64,000 nt of DNA. Source: Bacteroides faecium (lineage in GTDB: Bacteria > Bacteroidota > Bacteroidia > Bacteroidales > Bacteroidaceae). The stretch's first letter is position 1. Every line of letters begins with the position of its first letter. Location of the stretch: the NCBI RefSeq assembly GCF_012113595.1, contig NZ_CP050831.1, positions 744,001-808,000 of the forward strand, given 5' to 3'. This document shows, piece after piece, positions 20,063-30,600 of the stretch. The notes under the pieces are model-generated. The model saw nothing but the letters and a program-made list of their open reading frames with translations, searched no databases and was not told the origin of the DNA. The position numbers and the translations under genes are program-made.

Positions 20063-21151
20063 TTAAAAAGCTACATTCACCATATATGTATCGTTACCTG
20101 TTTCGAGATGTTCCCTTTGCAGTTCCACATCAGGAAGCCATACATATTTCTTTTGTCCCGCATCATCTATTATTTCCACCAAAAAGCTGAACCAGTAAGA
20201 ATATGGAAATAAATCCTGCGGTTCTTTCGGGGGAATATTCGGGTCCGTCATATCCGGATGATATAACTTATACAAATCGGTTATTTCAACCATGCCACGT
20301 TTATTGGTAGTATAAGTTCTGTACACTTTCGGATATACATCCCGCTTGTTGTATTTGCCACCGGCACGGGTTCCATAGAAATTCACCGTATAGTTGGATT
20401 TCGGTTTACCTTTCTTATCAACCTTAATCACCAGCTTGCGCGGGAAAACCTTGTCCGACAAATCCTTGTCCAATGGTTTCATTTTTGCCGTATAATTGAA
20501 CAGAGCAGAACAATAATCACTCCAAACACGATATCCGGTTCCCATATTACACTTAGGCGGAGTCAATTTCTCATGGCTCACCGGATTATTCTCTGCAGCA
20601 ATCATATACTGATATAAGTCCGTCGCACCACGGACGTGCCCGTATTCATGTCCCAAATTGCTATATGTTCCCTGATTAGGATAAAGCGCATCCGTAAAAA
20701 TATTGTGCGCTTCGCGGACATAGCACATCACTACCGATTGTCCGCTGGCTCCACCACCTCCACAGGAAAGCCCTTCATTCTTCGCTCCCAGCGCCAGAAA
20801 CAACACAAAGTCGTATTTAGACAAATCAAGAGGCCCGAAAGCTTTTCTCTGAAACTCTTTGTATCTGTCCTTATCCCCTTGAATATCATATACACACAAT
20901 TCATCGGCAGGAACAAAACGGAAATAATAATTAAACTTGTTGGGACTTTCATTCCAGAAACGGGTCGTATTATGAAACATCTTCTGCAAGTTCTTCTTAA
21001 AATCCGCTTCTCCGCCATAACGTTCCAGATCTGTTTTGTCCACCCATACTTGTGCACGATATTCAATCGTATCTTTCGCATCCGCACTAAATACATGAGC
21101 TGCCCAAACAAGGCAGCTGCATGTTACTACTATATATCTTAAAATACCCAT
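20063..21151 (-). CDS. Metzincin-like secreted metalloprotease (paralog 2)
   Basis: 362-residue protein with a Sec signal (about 1-24, 'HVFSAD'). The zinc motif 'HEYGHVRGATDLY' places His168, Glu169, His172 and Asp178 in HExxHxxGxxD, and the conserved Met203 in 'KCNMGTGY' lies 25 residues after Asp178 as a probable Met-turn. The N-terminal part shares 'EYRAQVWVDK', 'FWNES' and 'FNYYFRFV' with its neighbour 21162-22334, and both have a Gly-rich 'LSCGGGGAS' loop before the active site. The C-terminal third is a beta domain ending 'KKYVWLPDVEL'. It follows that neighbour after 10 nt, so the pair is a tandem duplication in the operon. The lack of a lipobox suggests periplasmic or released protein, unlike the lipoprotein copy. 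Substrate unknown. Confidence 0.78.
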   Translation of the reverse strand: MGILRYIVVTCSCLVWAAHVFSADAKDTIEYRAQVWVDKTDLERYGGEADFKKNLQKMFHNTTRFWNESPNKFNYYFRFVPADELCVYDIQGDKDRYKEFQRKAFGPLDLSKYDFVLFLALGAKNEGLSCGGGGASGQSVVMCYVREAHNIFTDALYPNQGTYSNLGHEYGHVRGATDLYQYMIAAENNPVSHEKLTPPKCNMGTGYRVWSDYCSALFNYTAKMKPLDKDLSDKVFPRKLVIKVDKKGKPKSNYTVNFYGTRAGGKYNKRDVYPKVYRTYTTNKRGMVEITDLYKLYHPDMTDPNIPPKEPQDLFPYSYWFSFLVEIIDDAGQKKYVWLPDVELQREHLETGNDTYMVNVAF

Positions 21152-21161
21152 AGAAAACTAA

Positions 21162-22334
21162 TTATATTTGTATTTCAAACACATAAGGCTCTTGTTGTCC
21201 TCCGTTCAGATATTCGGGAACGATGTCCAAGTCCGACAACCATACACACTTCGTCTGACCTCCGTCCAATTCCACTTCTACCACAAAACAATACCAACGG
21301 GAGAATGGGAACTCGTCAACAGGACTCTTGGGTGGCAGATTCGGAGTATTATTGTAATCGGGAATAAACATCCGGTATATGTCGTTAATCGTTAATTCAC
21401 CGTTCGCATCAGTTTTTTTCTTCATGTAAGGCGAATTTCCAGGTGCTGCATATATATCCCTGAAAGACGCACGTGATCCCCAGAAATTTACCGTAGCGCG
21501 TTGTACCGGCTTACCATCTTTAGTCACCCGGACCAACATCTGCTTAGGATATGTACTTCTGGTCATATCAGAAGTAAGCTGCTTATATTGTGCATTGTGA
21601 TTAAATACCGCCGAGCAGTAATCACTCCATTCCTGATAACCTGTCCCCATGTTACATTTAGGATAATCATATGCAACATGGCTGATCGGATTATTTTCAG
21701 CCGGGATCATATACTGATATAAATCCTGTGCACCGCGAACATGACCATATTCATGCCCCAAATCGCTATATGTACCCTTTTCCGGCCATTTTTTGGCAAA
21801 AATATCATGGCTTCCTTCAAAATAAGACTGTACTACCGACTGTTTACTTGCTCCGCCACCGCCACAAGAAAGTCCGCCTTCACCCTTAGGACAATTCAAA
21901 GCCAAGAAAAGAACAAAGTCATACTTTTCGGTATTCAAAGTACCGTATGCTTTATTTTTATACACATTATATTGTTCCTTGGTTTTCACACCACTGCCTA
22001 TTTCATAAATGACCAAATTGTCGTCTCCTTCACCCACAACCCATTCAAAACGGTAATCAAACTTATTGGTACTTTCATTCCAGAAAGTAGTGGTATTACG
22101 GAATAGTGCCTCCAGATTCTGTCTGAACAGACGCTCACCACCATACAACTCTTCCATATCATTTTTCTCCACCCATACTTGCGCACGATAGGTAATCGTT
22201 TCTCCAACTTGAGGCTTATCCTGCGGTTTTTCAGTGATAAGTCCCGGATTGGTTATGTCGATTTCGAGATCACATGCAGCCAATGTAAACAGGCTGCACG
22301 CTATTAATGCATATTTCTTTAAATACTTTATCAT
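21162..22334 (-). CDS. Metzincin-like metalloprotease lipoprotein (paralog 1)
   Basis: 390-residue lipoprotein with lipobox 'LAAC' (Cys21), so it is probably anchored in the outer membrane and perhaps surface exposed. The active-site motif is 'HEYGHVRGAQDLY' with His194, Glu195, His198 and Asp204; Met229 in 'KCNMGTGY' is 25 residues downstream, as in both paralogs. Two Cys residues near the active site ('LSCGGGG' and 'KCNM') are shared with paralog 2 and might form a disulfide. The gene follows two discoidin-like binding lipoproteins and precedes paralog 2. This suggests that binding proteins present a proteinaceous or glycosylated substrate to a cell-surface protease. The family is inferred from the motif only; no named peptidase family is claimed. 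Confidence 0.78.
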   Translation of the reverse strand: MIKYLKKYALIACSLFTLAACDLEIDITNPGLITEKPQDKPQVGETITYRAQVWVEKNDMEELYGGERLFRQNLEALFRNTTTFWNESTNKFDYRFEWVVGEGDDNLVIYEIGSGVKTKEQYNVYKNKAYGTLNTEKYDFVLFLALNCPKGEGGLSCGGGGASKQSVVQSYFEGSHDIFAKKWPEKGTYSDLGHEYGHVRGAQDLYQYMIPAENNPISHVAYDYPKCNMGTGYQEWSDYCSAVFNHNAQYKQLTSDMTRSTYPKQMLVRVTKDGKPVQRATVNFWGSRASFRDIYAAPGNSPYMKKKTDANGELTINDIYRMFIPDYNNTPNLPPKSPVDEFPFSRWYCFVVEVELDGGQTKCVWLSDLDIVPEYLNGGQQEPYVFEIQI

Positions 22335-22349
22335 AACTCAATAATTTTA

Positions 22350-23999
22350 TTATTCTACATTTGACCGATCCGCAACAAAGACTTCATCCAGACAAAGAGA
22401 GCCACTCCAGAATGTTTCATACATTGATATACGGACATATCGCTTCTGAATTCTCTCATCAGCCAATTTAGACCAATGAACAATTCCCTCATAATGAGCA
22501 TCATACCAATTACTATTATTGGATTGTTCAGGATTCAAATAATATATATCTTCTTTCTTGAAACCATTCCCTGTTACTTTTTCTACTACAGTCTCCCAAC
22601 CACTTTCCAAATTATCACTAACCTCAATCATTATGGTTTGAGGAGCCGGAGCTGTCCATTGTAATCTCGGCATCAATCCGAAAGAGTCATATCCACGAGG
22701 ATTCTCTCCTAGATCAAAAGTAAAGCTGACCGGATTACTATCCGTACCGGACTTCACCTCAATATGCGTATTCTTCGAACCTTGGTATGTAGCCCCTGCT
22801 TCAGCCTTATTCGCCGGCCAAAAATCATCAAACAGTTTAAAATAGCTGGCTACATTACTGGCACTACCTGTCCCCTCGCCACTATAGGCAGCCAAGCTCC
22901 ACAAAGCCTTGCTTAATACAATACCATATCCCTGTATACACTGCTTAAAAGGAATTCTCACTTCCGCACCGGTTTTCTTGTTCTTTATAACCACATCAGA
23001 GCGACGCTCCTTGTTAGTACTCACGTTTGCCAATACTTTCGCATATACTTTGCCTTCTTCCTGAGACAACTCCAACCACATATTACTGCCATTTAACTCC
23101 AAATCCGCAGGATTAATATTTTCACAAGTGGCAACCCAAATTTTATCATTTGCATCTGCGGCTACAATGAATTCGCTCTCTTGTTGACAGAACTCCTCAT
23201 TCCAAACAATTCTTTCGACTCCATACTGCACAATCTTAACACTCTTTCCGGATGTTATATCTCCGGCAGTAGCAGTAAAATTAACCAATGCTTCACGGTA
23301 GATATTCCCTGTGTTTTCTTTGATTGTCAAAGCCAGAGTTTTAACTCCCGATTCCGACGACGGTGCTACCGAAGTCTCCGTAAAAACGACCCAATCTACA
23401 ACTTCTTCATCAGGATAAGTGATATCTATGCTTGGAGTAGCCGTTCCCTGATAAGTCAAGATATTGAGTTGTCGCTCGCCTTCTTCCGTAAAATCTTTAG
23501 GCAATGTCACATAAAAAGCCCCTTCAGCGTTCTTTGTAACAAAGACATCATCCGGGAAACTTGCCTCATCAATCGTACCGACAATCAAGAGTTCCTCTAC
23601 ATTTCCCTGAACCACCGTGATTGTTTTCTTCACTGGAATCTCTCCTTTGGTGGAAATCACTACAGAAGCCTTGCGGTCTTTAGCTGTCTTATTATCAGCA
23701 ATAGCCAATGACAACGAAGCAGAGCCATTGCCCCCTTCTGCCGAAGGAGTTATCCATTCTTCGTCCTCAGTCGTCATATAAGAAACCTCCACTCCCCAAA
23801 CCTTATCAGTCTGGATTTCCAACTTCACGGAACCTTTATATTCAGTAGGGAGAGTCACTTTCCAATGTCCGTCTCCTGCCTCTTCCAAAGTTTCGTTGCA
23901 AGATACAGTCAGCGCATCGGGTGTCCAGTCCACCTCTTTCTCATCATTACAAGCCTGCAAACAAAGCAGACACGATAGTAATAAAAATATGTTTCTCAT
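22350..23999 (-). CDS. BACON-like/discoidin-like surface lipoprotein
   Basis: 549-residue lipoprotein with lipobox Cys17 ('CLQAC'). About three Ig-like repeats of BACON character occupy residues 30-360; their closing strands contain 'VVQGN', 'IVQYG' and 'KQCIQG'. The C-terminal 190 residues form an F5/8-type C (discoidin/CBM32-like) domain with 'SLAAYSGEG', 'FDLGENPRGYDSFGLMPRLQW', 'IMIEVSD' and 'RYVRISM'. That domain is clearly homologous to the end of the adjacent 24033-25769 protein ('FDLGENPHAYNSVGLVPRLQW'). The combination fits a surface glycan-binding protein of the operon. It lies 33 nt after that neighbour and 15 nt before the lipoprotein protease. No catalytic residues were seen. Confidence 0.82.
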   Translation of the reverse strand: MRNIFLLLSCLLCLQACNDEKEVDWTPDALTVSCNETLEEAGDGHWKVTLPTEYKGSVKLEIQTDKVWGVEVSYMTTEDEEWITPSAEGGNGSASLSLAIADNKTAKDRKASVVISTKGEIPVKKTITVVQGNVEELLIVGTIDEASFPDDVFVTKNAEGAFYVTLPKDFTEEGERQLNILTYQGTATPSIDITYPDEEVVDWVVFTETSVAPSSESGVKTLALTIKENTGNIYREALVNFTATAGDITSGKSVKIVQYGVERIVWNEEFCQQESEFIVAADANDKIWVATCENINPADLELNGSNMWLELSQEEGKVYAKVLANVSTNKERRSDVVIKNKKTGAEVRIPFKQCIQGYGIVLSKALWSLAAYSGEGTGSASNVASYFKLFDDFWPANKAEAGATYQGSKNTHIEVKSGTDSNPVSFTFDLGENPRGYDSFGLMPRLQWTAPAPQTIMIEVSDNLESGWETVVEKVTGNGFKKEDIYYLNPEQSNNSNWYDAHYEGIVHWSKLADERIQKRYVRISMYETFWSGSLCLDEVFVADRSNVE

Positions 24000-24032
24000 A
24001 AATATTTTATTTTAATCGTTTTTTATATTCCA

Positions 24033-25769
24033 TTATTTCTCAGAGACAAAAATTTCATCGAAGCAATGTGTACTGTACCATGAATCCCAGAAAGACAAAC
24101 GTATATACCGATGATTCATATTCTCGCCAAGGTTATGCCATTTAATAAACTGTTTGGTAGTGTACCAGTCATTCCAGTTACCGGCATCATGGGCATCCAG
24201 CTCACTTTTCGTAAATGCGTCTCTTTTCGCACTACCTACAAGAGTCCAGTCTGCAATATCCTCACTACGTGTCAGTACGGCATCACTGACCTCTATCTTC
24301 ATATACTTGGGAGAATTGCCCACCCATTGCAGGCGTGGCACTAATCCGACCGAATTATACGCGTGAGGGTTCTCACCCAAATCAAATACAATCTGTACAG
24401 GATCATCTTCCGAACCTTTACTGCCGATTTCTATGTATGACAACGTGCTTCCGGAACCTACCTCTGCCTTACTTGTCGGCCAGAAATTATCAAACAGCCT
24501 GCCCAAGGCGGATTCTTTGCCTGAAACATGATCGCTGTAACCTACTACGCTCCACAGGGATTTATTCAAGATGATTCCACAACCTTCCATACCTTGTCTG
24601 ACAACAATCTCTTTTTCAAGCCAAGTCTCCTCATCAACAAGCTTAATCGTAGCAACACGCTCTTGCCATGTGGAAGTGTTTTTGCCGGTTACGGTAATAC
24701 GGATTTTACCGTTTGCACGGTTCACTTGCAGCCAGTCCGGATTATCACCATACTTGTCTTGAACAGAATATGATAAATCTCCAATTGCACTTACATCAGC
24801 AATCTCTTTATCAGACGGTATGTCGTCCGAAGCAAGGATAATATCGCCACCCTGCACATATTCTCCTTCCAAAATAACTTTACTGTCCAAAGAACCTTTG
24901 ATTACCGTCAGCTTCAGCCAGTTTTCGTTCCCATCAGAACCGACCTTGTCATTTGTCGTTCCTACACGTACCGGAAGTATCCATTTGCCGTCCCGCATTT
25001 CCGCAGGTTTCAGGGTCAGGTAATTTTCCGCATACTTCTCACCGACAGGAATCTTCACGCTTGGCGCATACGTAAATCCGGCAGTCAGCAAATGAGACTT
25101 TTCTTCTTCCGTAAGCAGGTTGTCTGCATCCTTATCATAACCATAAGTAACCACTAATTCCTCCGTCGTGTTAATATCCAGTTTGGCTGTAATATCAATC
25201 TGACGTTCAGTAGTCGCCTTGGACAAGTCCAGGAATACATTTCCTCTTTGCTCTCCTTCCGTGCCGTCAATCACCAATACCGGCTTTCTTATATCCAGCA
25301 CCAAGATAAAATGAGATTTATCCACATAGACCTCTTCTTCCGGTGTCAGGCTGCTTACGGACAAGGGAATGTAATAAACTCCATATCCTTTATCCTGAAG
25401 AAGCTGCTCTATTTTCAAGCTCAACGGCACTGCTACTTCATCCGTCCCTGCCTCGATAACAAAGTTGCGGTCAAAGGAGTAATACTTCTGATCCAGCATT
25501 TCATAGTCCGTACCGTTTTCCGTGTTATATTGAACCAGATAATTATAGTCCAGTTCCACTTTTCCCGCAAACTTATTCTGATAATACCCTGCTTTATGAA
25601 TCCATATATCATATACATGGTCATTGGCATTCATCACGTACAAAGTTTCTTTCTGTAAATCACTTTTCGGGAAATAAGCGGTATCCCCCATCATGTAGTC
25701 AGTTCTGGTATCGGTACAGGAAGTTCCCAATAAAAGAGCTGCAAACAAAAAGCTTATATATTTTTTCAT
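24033..25769 (-). CDS. DUF1735-like/discoidin-like surface lipoprotein
   Basis: 578-residue lipoprotein from ATG 25769, lipobox Cys18 ('LLGTSC'). Alternative starts at 25778 and 25793 add only a few residues; the longest overlaps the SusD stop. The N-terminal part (about 30-150) resembles the DUF1735 region common in Bacteroides glycan-binding lipoproteins ('DTAYFP', then 'YYIPLSVSS' and 'KSHFILVLD'). Another beta domain covers about 160-290, a BACON-like stretch about 295-395 ('VVRQGMEG'), and the C-terminal 185 residues are an F5/8-type C (discoidin) domain shared with the next gene. The position right after SusD is the usual place for surface glycan-binding proteins. The likely role is binding of polymer or glycoprotein at the surface. 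Confidence 0.82.
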   Translation of the reverse strand: MKKYISFLFAALLLGTSCTDTRTDYMMGDTAYFPKSDLQKETLYVMNANDHVYDIWIHKAGYYQNKFAGKVELDYNYLVQYNTENGTDYEMLDQKYYSFDRNFVIEAGTDEVAVPLSLKIEQLLQDKGYGVYYIPLSVSSLTPEEEVYVDKSHFILVLDIRKPVLVIDGTEGEQRGNVFLDLSKATTERQIDITAKLDINTTEELVVTYGYDKDADNLLTEEEKSHLLTAGFTYAPSVKIPVGEKYAENYLTLKPAEMRDGKWILPVRVGTTNDKVGSDGNENWLKLTVIKGSLDSKVILEGEYVQGGDIILASDDIPSDKEIADVSAIGDLSYSVQDKYGDNPDWLQVNRANGKIRITVTGKNTSTWQERVATIKLVDEETWLEKEIVVRQGMEGCGIILNKSLWSVVGYSDHVSGKESALGRLFDNFWPTSKAEVGSGSTLSYIEIGSKGSEDDPVQIVFDLGENPHAYNSVGLVPRLQWVGNSPKYMKIEVSDAVLTRSEDIADWTLVGSAKRDAFTKSELDAHDAGNWNDWYTTKQFIKWHNLGENMNHRYIRLSFWDSWYSTHCFDEIFVSEK

Positions 25770-25786
25770 CGTTATCATCTTCTTTC

Positions 25787-27652
25787 TTACCATTTATAGT
25801 TCTGTACTAAATCTTGGTTCTTGTTAATCGCACTCTGCGGAATCGGGAACAGATAGAAACTCGGTGTAAACACACGTTTCTCTATGACTGTACGCTGGAA
25901 GAAAGCATCCGGATACTCTTCCTTACCGGGAGTACCGGTAGCCTGGATATTCATGCCATGAATATTTCCCTTTTCTGTCGCTTCCGCTGTCAGCCAACGA
26001 CGGCAGTCATAGAAATTGATACCCTCGAACGCAAATTCCACACGACGCTCACGATGAATCAGATCCCTTAATTTATCCTGGTCTTCCATAGCCTCAGGAT
26101 AAGCTTCTTCTATATTCTTCAATCCTGCACGGTTGCGCACCGCATTCCAATATGTCAGCAGATTCGGGTCTTTCAAGTCACCTACCTCGATAGTAGCCTC
26201 CACATAGTTCAGCAGAATTTCAGCGTAACGGATATAAGGCAATTCCCGTTTCACATTCTTCGTAGGACTGGCTTCATATTCCGGCATAGCCAGCTTTGCC
26301 ATATTATATCCCGTTGAAAAATGGTTGTGAGAAGCATCCGGCCCATTATTGCCGTTTTTATACATCTCCAGATAAATTCTTTCACCCGCTTTCTTTGGAA
26401 TAAACCAAGACATACCGCCATATACTATCGACACATAAAAACGAGGTTCACGTCCCACAAACATATTATAAGTCTTTCTCTCCTTATTCTCGCAGGGATT
26501 CGTAAACTGAGAATATCCGGCTTCCTTATACCCCGCTTCCGGATCAATAATCGGTGTAGTACGGTCTTCGTCCGCATACCCTGTAATCGGGAAACGCCCG
26601 GTTTCCGACATTGCATACGCATCTACGATTTCCTGAGTCGGATTGTAACCTCCACCCCAACCACCGTTGCTGTTAGGAGCAAGACGCTTGTCAATAGTAC
26701 CGCCGTCTTCAAGGTAAGAGAAAATCATTTCCTTATTCTGTGAAGTGGTAAATACGGATTTGTAAGAAGTATAAGGGTCAATCTCGCCCATATTGGCGCC
26801 ACTTTCATACAGCACTTTGACAAGATCATAATTTCCGTCCTTTATCAGACTCAAAGCAGCTTGACGTGCCAGTTCCCATTTGTTTTTATCATACTTTACC
26901 GGAAACAAAGGAGTTCCGTCCGCATTGCGGATATTGGCATACTTCGGGTTACCATTGAATTGCGGGCTCGCCGACTGTAAGAGGACACGCGCCAGATAAG
27001 CCTTGGCAATTCCCCTGTTCATACGGGCGTAGGTTTCACCCTCCGATTTCAAAGGCAAGGCGGAATTTTCTATCAGGTCAGTAAATTCATCCGTAATCCA
27101 TTCAACACATTCGTCCCATGTGTTACGCGCACGAAACATATCCGTACCGGTGAAATCCGGCTGTTCGTCTTTCAACAGGATTACCGGACCGTACATACGC
27201 ATCAACTGCGCATAGTAATAAGCACGTACACAACGTACCTCCGCTTTCCATTGCTCACGAGTGTCATAAGTCAGACGCGGATCCGGGCATTTATCTACAT
27301 TCTGAAGAAAATACGTAGCTTCGCGGATCGCTTTATAAAAGGTGTACCATTTATCGTATTGCGCTGACGAAGCACTCCACACACCCATATCGAATGTATG
27401 CACATTCGTATAAGCCACATCGACGTCACTGGTACTGTATGTATCCGGCATGCCAAAAGGATATGTATCACGGATGTAGGAATAGACACCGAACATGGCA
27501 TTCTGTGTAGACGAATAAGTCTCATAAATCTGGTCGGGCGAACGCAGGTCTTCGGGAGACGTATCCAGGAACGAATCACAAGACGACATTGTCAAGGCTG
27601 CAACAGCCACAAACATAATACGCTTCATATAGTTGGATTTCATTATCAACAT
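25787..27652 (-). CDS. SusD-like glycan-binding lipoprotein of the minus-strand operon
   Basis: 621-residue SusD/RagB-family lipoprotein. Three in-frame ATGs are possible: 27652, 27643 and 27628. The last gives the most typical signal, with the lipobox at 'TMSSC' and Cys17 followed by 'DSFLDTSPEDL'. SusD motifs include 'VRAYYYAQLMRMYGPVIL' near 130-147, 'LPYIRYAEILLNYVEA' and 'LRDLIHRERRVEFAFEGINFYDCRRW' near the C-terminus, ending 'LVQNYKW'. It starts 11 nt after the SusC stop. It should form the lid of that transporter and define first contact with the imported glycan. It is not closely related to the SusD proteins of the two plus-strand modules. Confidence 0.94.
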   Translation of the reverse strand: MLIMKSNYMKRIMFVAVAALTMSSCDSFLDTSPEDLRSPDQIYETYSSTQNAMFGVYSYIRDTYPFGMPDTYSTSDVDVAYTNVHTFDMGVWSASSAQYDKWYTFYKAIREATYFLQNVDKCPDPRLTYDTREQWKAEVRCVRAYYYAQLMRMYGPVILLKDEQPDFTGTDMFRARNTWDECVEWITDEFTDLIENSALPLKSEGETYARMNRGIAKAYLARVLLQSASPQFNGNPKYANIRNADGTPLFPVKYDKNKWELARQAALSLIKDGNYDLVKVLYESGANMGEIDPYTSYKSVFTTSQNKEMIFSYLEDGGTIDKRLAPNSNGGWGGGYNPTQEIVDAYAMSETGRFPITGYADEDRTTPIIDPEAGYKEAGYSQFTNPCENKERKTYNMFVGREPRFYVSIVYGGMSWFIPKKAGERIYLEMYKNGNNGPDASHNHFSTGYNMAKLAMPEYEASPTKNVKRELPYIRYAEILLNYVEATIEVGDLKDPNLLTYWNAVRNRAGLKNIEEAYPEAMEDQDKLRDLIHRERRVEFAFEGINFYDCRRWLTAEATEKGNIHGMNIQATGTPGKEEYPDAFFQRTVIEKRVFTPSFYLFPIPQSAINKNQDLVQNYKW

Positions 27653-27663
27653 GTCTTTTAGTA

Positions 27664-30600
27664 TTAGAAATTAATATTTAAACCTACATTAAACACACGT
27701 GTCGGGGGATACTTTCTTCCGTCGCCGGAACCCAAGTCCGGGTCGAACAGGTGCACATCCGGCGCCCAAGTCAGCAAGTTCACTCCCGATACATACAAGC
27801 GTAAATTCTGGATAGACATCTTTTCCAACCATCTTTTCGGGAAGGTATAGCCTATTTCAGCATTCTTCAAACGAAGGAAAGCAGCATTACGCACCCAGAA
27901 AGATGATTTCTTTGTGTTATTATTGTCCAAAGCATCACTCGAACGTATCGTACGAGGATAACGGGCATTCGGGTTCGGATTGTCCACAGTCCAACGGTCT
28001 TCCATTACTCCTTTCAAGAAACCGTCGTTATTCTTATAACCGGAAGTGAACGGAACTATCGTAGAGCCTTCTTCAAACAATGATACGCGAGCCGTGCCCT
28101 GGAAGAAGATAGATACATCAAAACCTTTCCATTCTATCGCACCACCAAAACCGTATGTAATTTCCGGAACATCGCAATAACCGATAGGCATCTTGTCATA
28201 ATCATCAATCACACCGTCACCGTTCAAATCACGATATTTGATGTCACCCGGACGCAGGCGGCTATGATTACCTTCACTAAACTGAACCGGGCTACGGTTG
28301 ATTTCTTCCTGCGACTCGAACAGCCCCACAGCTTCCCAACCAAATTTCTGATATATTTTCTGACCGACAGAATTCATCCACGGATATTTATTCAAGGCAT
28401 CACCGTTGCGCAGAATCTCATTATTGGCGTAGGTAAATGTCCCACGTCCGGTCACATTCACCTGACCTATCCTGTCATGGTATTCCAGCGAACCGTCAAA
28501 ACCCCAGCTTTTCATCTTACCCACGTTTACCATAGGTACGGTAGTCATACCCACATAAGCAGGGATATTGTTGTTGCGCACAAAAATATGATCGCGCACA
28601 TCGTGGTACCAGTCACCTTGTATTTCCAGTTTGTTGAACAAGCCCAACTCAAAACCATAATTCTGCTTGGTTGAAACCTCCCAACCGACATTCGGGTTGG
28701 CCACTTCATTTACACGCTCACCTTTTGTTTTAGTATAGTTACCATATACATAGTCACCCGTAGTAGCCACAGTGCCCAAATAGATGAAACGGACATCCCC
28801 GCCAATCTGGTCATTACCTACCTGACCGACAGATGCCTTCAATTTCAACTTGGAAACCACATCAGTCAGCGGGGCGAAGAACTTTTCATTGGATATGTAC
28901 CATCCCACAGCCATAGCCGGAAAGAAACCGACGCGATGACCGGCAGCGAAATTCTCGGAACCATTATATCCGAAGTTTCCCTCAATAAAGTAACGGCTAT
29001 CGTAATCATAAGTCAGACGTCCCGCAATACCCTGATTCTTATACAGCAATGATTTGATAGAAGATATATTGTCTTTATAACCCTGGTTTCTGTATGTTTC
29101 ATTCTTTACCCGTTGATTATATAAGAACAGGCCGCCTACGCGATGTTTCCCGAACAAACGGTTGTAAGTAATAGAGGCTTCCAGATAAGTGGCATTATTA
29201 CCACCGGACTTATTATCAAACCACGGTCCGCCCTTCGCTGTCTCCGGTTCGGAATTGAAGACCAACTCCCCGTTTGCGTCACGCCGTATCGCGTGCCAAA
29301 TTTCATCTTGCTGCGTGTACTTGTTGCCATGCCATGCTTGCGTATCAAAGGCAAACTTGACATTAGCCTTCAATCCTTCGGTAATAAAAGAGAAATCCTG
29401 GTCCAAACTGACCATTGAGTTCAATGTACTTTGCCAATCCTCCACATATCCGGCTCTGGTCACCTGCCAATAAGGATTCGTAACCCCTTTTTCTCCTCCC
29501 CAATATCCATTGGAATATTGAATAGGGAAAGCGTTGGGATTCAATATAAAAGCACTTTTCCAGACGCCTTCCGAGTCGGCGGCATCTCTCCTTTTCGTCA
29601 GGAATCCTCCCAAAGTCAGTGAAAGGACCGTAGTAGGATGTAGGTTAATATCCACATTCGAGCGGAAGTTATAACGTTGATAATCCGGGTTACCATTATA
29701 AGAATCTCCTTTTCCGGTCATGAACAGACCGTCTTCATGGTAGTAACCGGCAGAAATAAAGTAACGCGCAATCTCGCCACCACCGCTCACGTTGGCAGTC
29801 ACACGCTGATTGAAAGTATGTTTTTTGAATACGGATTTCAACCAGTTCACATTCGGATACAAATCCTGGTCGGTACCGTTTCTGTATTTTTCTATGTCAC
29901 TTGCACTATATGTTCCGGGAGCCGCTTCATTATACATCGTAGCAAAATCCACCGCATCCGCCATTTGCGGAATCTTGGTAGGCTGCACCATACCGGCTTC
30001 CATCTTAATGGAAATCTTCGGTTTCCCTTCTGAACCGCGTTTTGTCTTCACCAACACAACACCATTCGCTCCACGTACACCATAAAGCGCCGTAGCCGTT
30101 GCATCCTTTAATAAGGAAAAGCTTTCAATTTCTTCCGGGTCGAGCAAATCGAGCGAGCGTTCCACACCGTCCACCAGAATCAACGGTGTCTTGTTTGCAC
30201 CGAATGTAGAAATACCGCGAATCCAGAATTCAGCCGAACTACCCGGAGAACCGTCACGCTGAATAGACACGACGCCACCCAACTGACCTGCCAAATTAGT
30301 GGAAATAGAAGCACTGGGCACTTTCAGATTGCTGACACTCAACGTACTGATAGAACCGATAACACTTTCCTTGCGTTGTGTACCGTAACCCACCACCTGC
30401 ACTTCTTCGAGCACAGTATTGTCAGGAGCCATCTCAATAAGCAGATTATTGGCCGAAGGGGAGATTTCTTTTTCTATCGTAGCATAACCCAAATAGCTAA
30501 TCACGAGCGTCACAGTTTTCCCTCCCGGAATATTTATATTAAAATTGCCATCCATATCGGTGGTACCTCCCACACTGGTATCCTTCAACCACACACTGGC

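Noticed and set aside
12170..22334. Assignment of the three metalloproteases to the M64 (IgA peptidase) family
   Set aside because: The motif spacing differs by one residue and DLY replaces DEY; without a profile search the family name would be unsafe.
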